From positions 1 to 13,479 of the forward strand of contig CAIWSO010000501.1 of the NCBI GenBank assembly GCA_903915315.1: a stretch of DNA of 13,479 nucleotides, in the 5' to 3' direction. Below, piece by piece: positions 12,589 through 13,479 of the stretch. Below the pieces are notes generated by a model. The model was not told the DNA's origin, ran no database searches, and saw only the letters and a program-made list of their open reading frames with translations. A program made the translations under genes and the position numbers. How positions within the stretch are numbered: the stretch's first letter is position 1; each line of letters begins with the position of its first letter. The stretch is from an uncultured Spartobacteria bacterium. GTDB lineage: Bacteria > Verrucomicrobiota > Verrucomicrobiia > Chthoniobacterales > Terrimicrobiaceae.

Positions 12589-13479
12589 GTGAGTTACCGA
12601 GTTTTCGCCCGCAAGTATCGTCCCCAAACCTTTGCCGAAGTCGTCGGGCAGGATCATATCACGCGGACACTTCAGAATGCCGTCAATGCGAACCGTCTCG
12701 CGCAAGCCTATCTTTTTGTCGGCCCGCGCGGCATTGGAAAGACTTCGACGGCTCGCATTCTGGCCAAGGCGCTGAATTGCGTGAATGGCCCGACTTCACA
12801 ACCTTGCGGTGAGTGCGATGTGTGCAAGGAGATCGCCGAGGGACGCAATCTCGATGTGATCGAGATCGACGGCGCGAGCAACAATGGTGTCGAAAATATT
12901 CGCGACCTTCGCGACAACGCCGCCTACGCGCCCACGCGCGGGCCATTCAAAATTTACCTCATCGATGAGGTTCACATGCTCAGTACGGGAGCTTTCAATT
13001 CCCTTCTCAAGACCTTGGAGGAACCGCCCGCTCATGTGAAATTCATTTTCGCAACCACGGAGGCCCAAAAGGTGCCAGCCACGATCACCAGCCGCTGCCA
13101 GCGGTTTGATCTCCGCCGCATTCCCTCAGATCTGATTCAAAAACATCTCCTCTACATAGCCGAGAACGAGAAGATTACACTCGATGCCGATGCCGCCGAC
13201 GCCATTGCTCGTGGGGCTGACGGCGGGCTTCGCGATGCCGAAAGTATGCTGGATCAAATGGTCGCCTTCTGTGGAGAGCGAATCACCATGAATGATGTCA
13301 TGGATGTCTTCGGCTTCACCCCACGGGAAGTGGTGGCGAATTTGGCCCAGGCGCTTTTCGCAGCGGACGCCCAAGCCGCGCTAGGCATCGTCGCCATGCA
13401 GTCCGAGGCTGGTAAGGATCTTTCCCGCCTCACGGCCGAGCTCATTGGGCATCTCCGTGACAGGCTCGTCGCGCAGGCC
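12589..13479 (+). CDS. dnaX: DNA polymerase III subunit gamma/tau, N-terminal part (cut by window edge)
   Basis: The frame stays open to the window end and gives 297 residues of the AAA+ clamp-loader ATPase. The N terminus SYRVFARKYRPQTFAEVVGQ is the family start. Walker A is GPRGIGKT (45-52), and the zinc-binding cysteines are C64, C73, C76 and C79. Walker B is IYLIDEVHML (122-131), the SRC arginine-finger motif is at 168-170, and the sensor-2 region is GGLRDAESMLDQ (212-223). GTG at 12589 gives the usual N terminus. An in-frame ATG at 12556 would add 11 residues not usual for the family, and neither start has a Shine-Dalgarno site. The C-terminal tau part, and any frameshift site that would produce gamma, lie beyond the window. 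Confidence 0.95.
   Translation, partial: MSYRVFARKYRPQTFAEVVGQDHITRTLQNAVNANRLAQAYLFVGPRGIGKTSTARILAKALNCVNGPTSQPCGECDVCKEIAEGRNLDVIEIDGASNNGVENIRDLRDNAAYAPTRGPFKIYLIDEVHMLSTGAFNSLLKTLEEPPAHVKFIFATTEAQKVPATITSRCQRFDLRRIPSDLIQKHLLYIAENEKITLDADAADAIARGADGGLRDAESMLDQMVAFCGERITMNDVMDVFGFTPREVVANLAQALFAADAQAALGIVAMQSEAGKDLSRLTAELIGHLRDRLVAQA

Noticed and set aside
1..13479. Search for CRISPR arrays, insertion sequences, phage genes, toxin-antitoxin pairs or defence systems
   Set aside because: No regularly spaced repeats, transposase motifs or long terminal inverted repeats were seen, and all genes but one small membrane protein can be assigned to known families.

Overview
The window looks like an ordinary chromosomal housekeeping region of a Gram-negative bacterium with fairly high GC. 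It has an outer-membrane-type YidC with a large periplasmic domain, a PBP2, and hopanoid-type squalene synthesis. The combination of a fucokinase/GDP-fucose pyrophosphorylase (Fkp), an HpnD-like synthase, a MEKHLA-domain protein and weak use of Shine-Dalgarno sites suggests the PVC group, perhaps Verrucomicrobiota. That placement is an inference from gene content and protein style, not from a marker-gene comparison. I see no insertion sequences, CRISPR arrays, rRNA or tRNA genes, and no gene-free stretch longer than about 150 bases.

Layout. Positions 1-4915 are a minus-strand block that reads, from right to left, ridA, rpmH, rnpA, yidD, yidC, jag and fkp (fkp is cut by the window's left edge). 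The rpmH-rnpA-yidD-yidC-jag core is the classical ribosome/RNase P/membrane-insertion cluster, packed with overlaps. Positions 5017-6622 hold a plus-strand MEKHLA protein gene converging on, and overlapping, the minus-strand ruvX-truA pair. Positions 6666-7553 are a small membrane protein and maf (plus). Maf converges on and overlaps a minus-strand phospholipid N-methyltransferase-like gene (7535-8107). Positions 8197-10472 are PBP2 (mrdA) and an HU-family protein, ended by a strong intrinsic terminator. Positions 10621-12517 are a minus-strand trio: an ABC-ATPase-like protein, an HpnD-like synthase and a pterin carbinolamine dehydratase. The window ends inside dnaX (plus), which diverges from that trio.

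How the genes work together. Most are core functions: L34 and RNase P protein, the YidD/YidC/Jag membrane-insertion and envelope module, rRNA/tRNA maturation (RuvX/YqgF, TruA), nucleotide sanitation (Maf), metabolite damage control (RidA, PCD), elongation-phase cell wall synthesis (PBP2), nucleoid structure (HU) and replication (DnaX). Four gene pairs share an ATGA stop/start overlap, which implies translational coupling.

The most unusual item is the ABC-type protein at 11780-12517. Its frame is intact and it keeps the LolD-like scaffold, but the Walker A, Q-loop, signature, Walker B, D-loop and H-loop residues are all replaced. It looks like a pseudo-ATPase that is translationally coupled to the HpnD-like synthase. 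Secondary points of interest are two convergent gene overlaps with no room for terminators, an rnpA start inside rpmH, altered RNR and GxxG motifs in RnpA and Jag, and fkp sitting downstream of jag.
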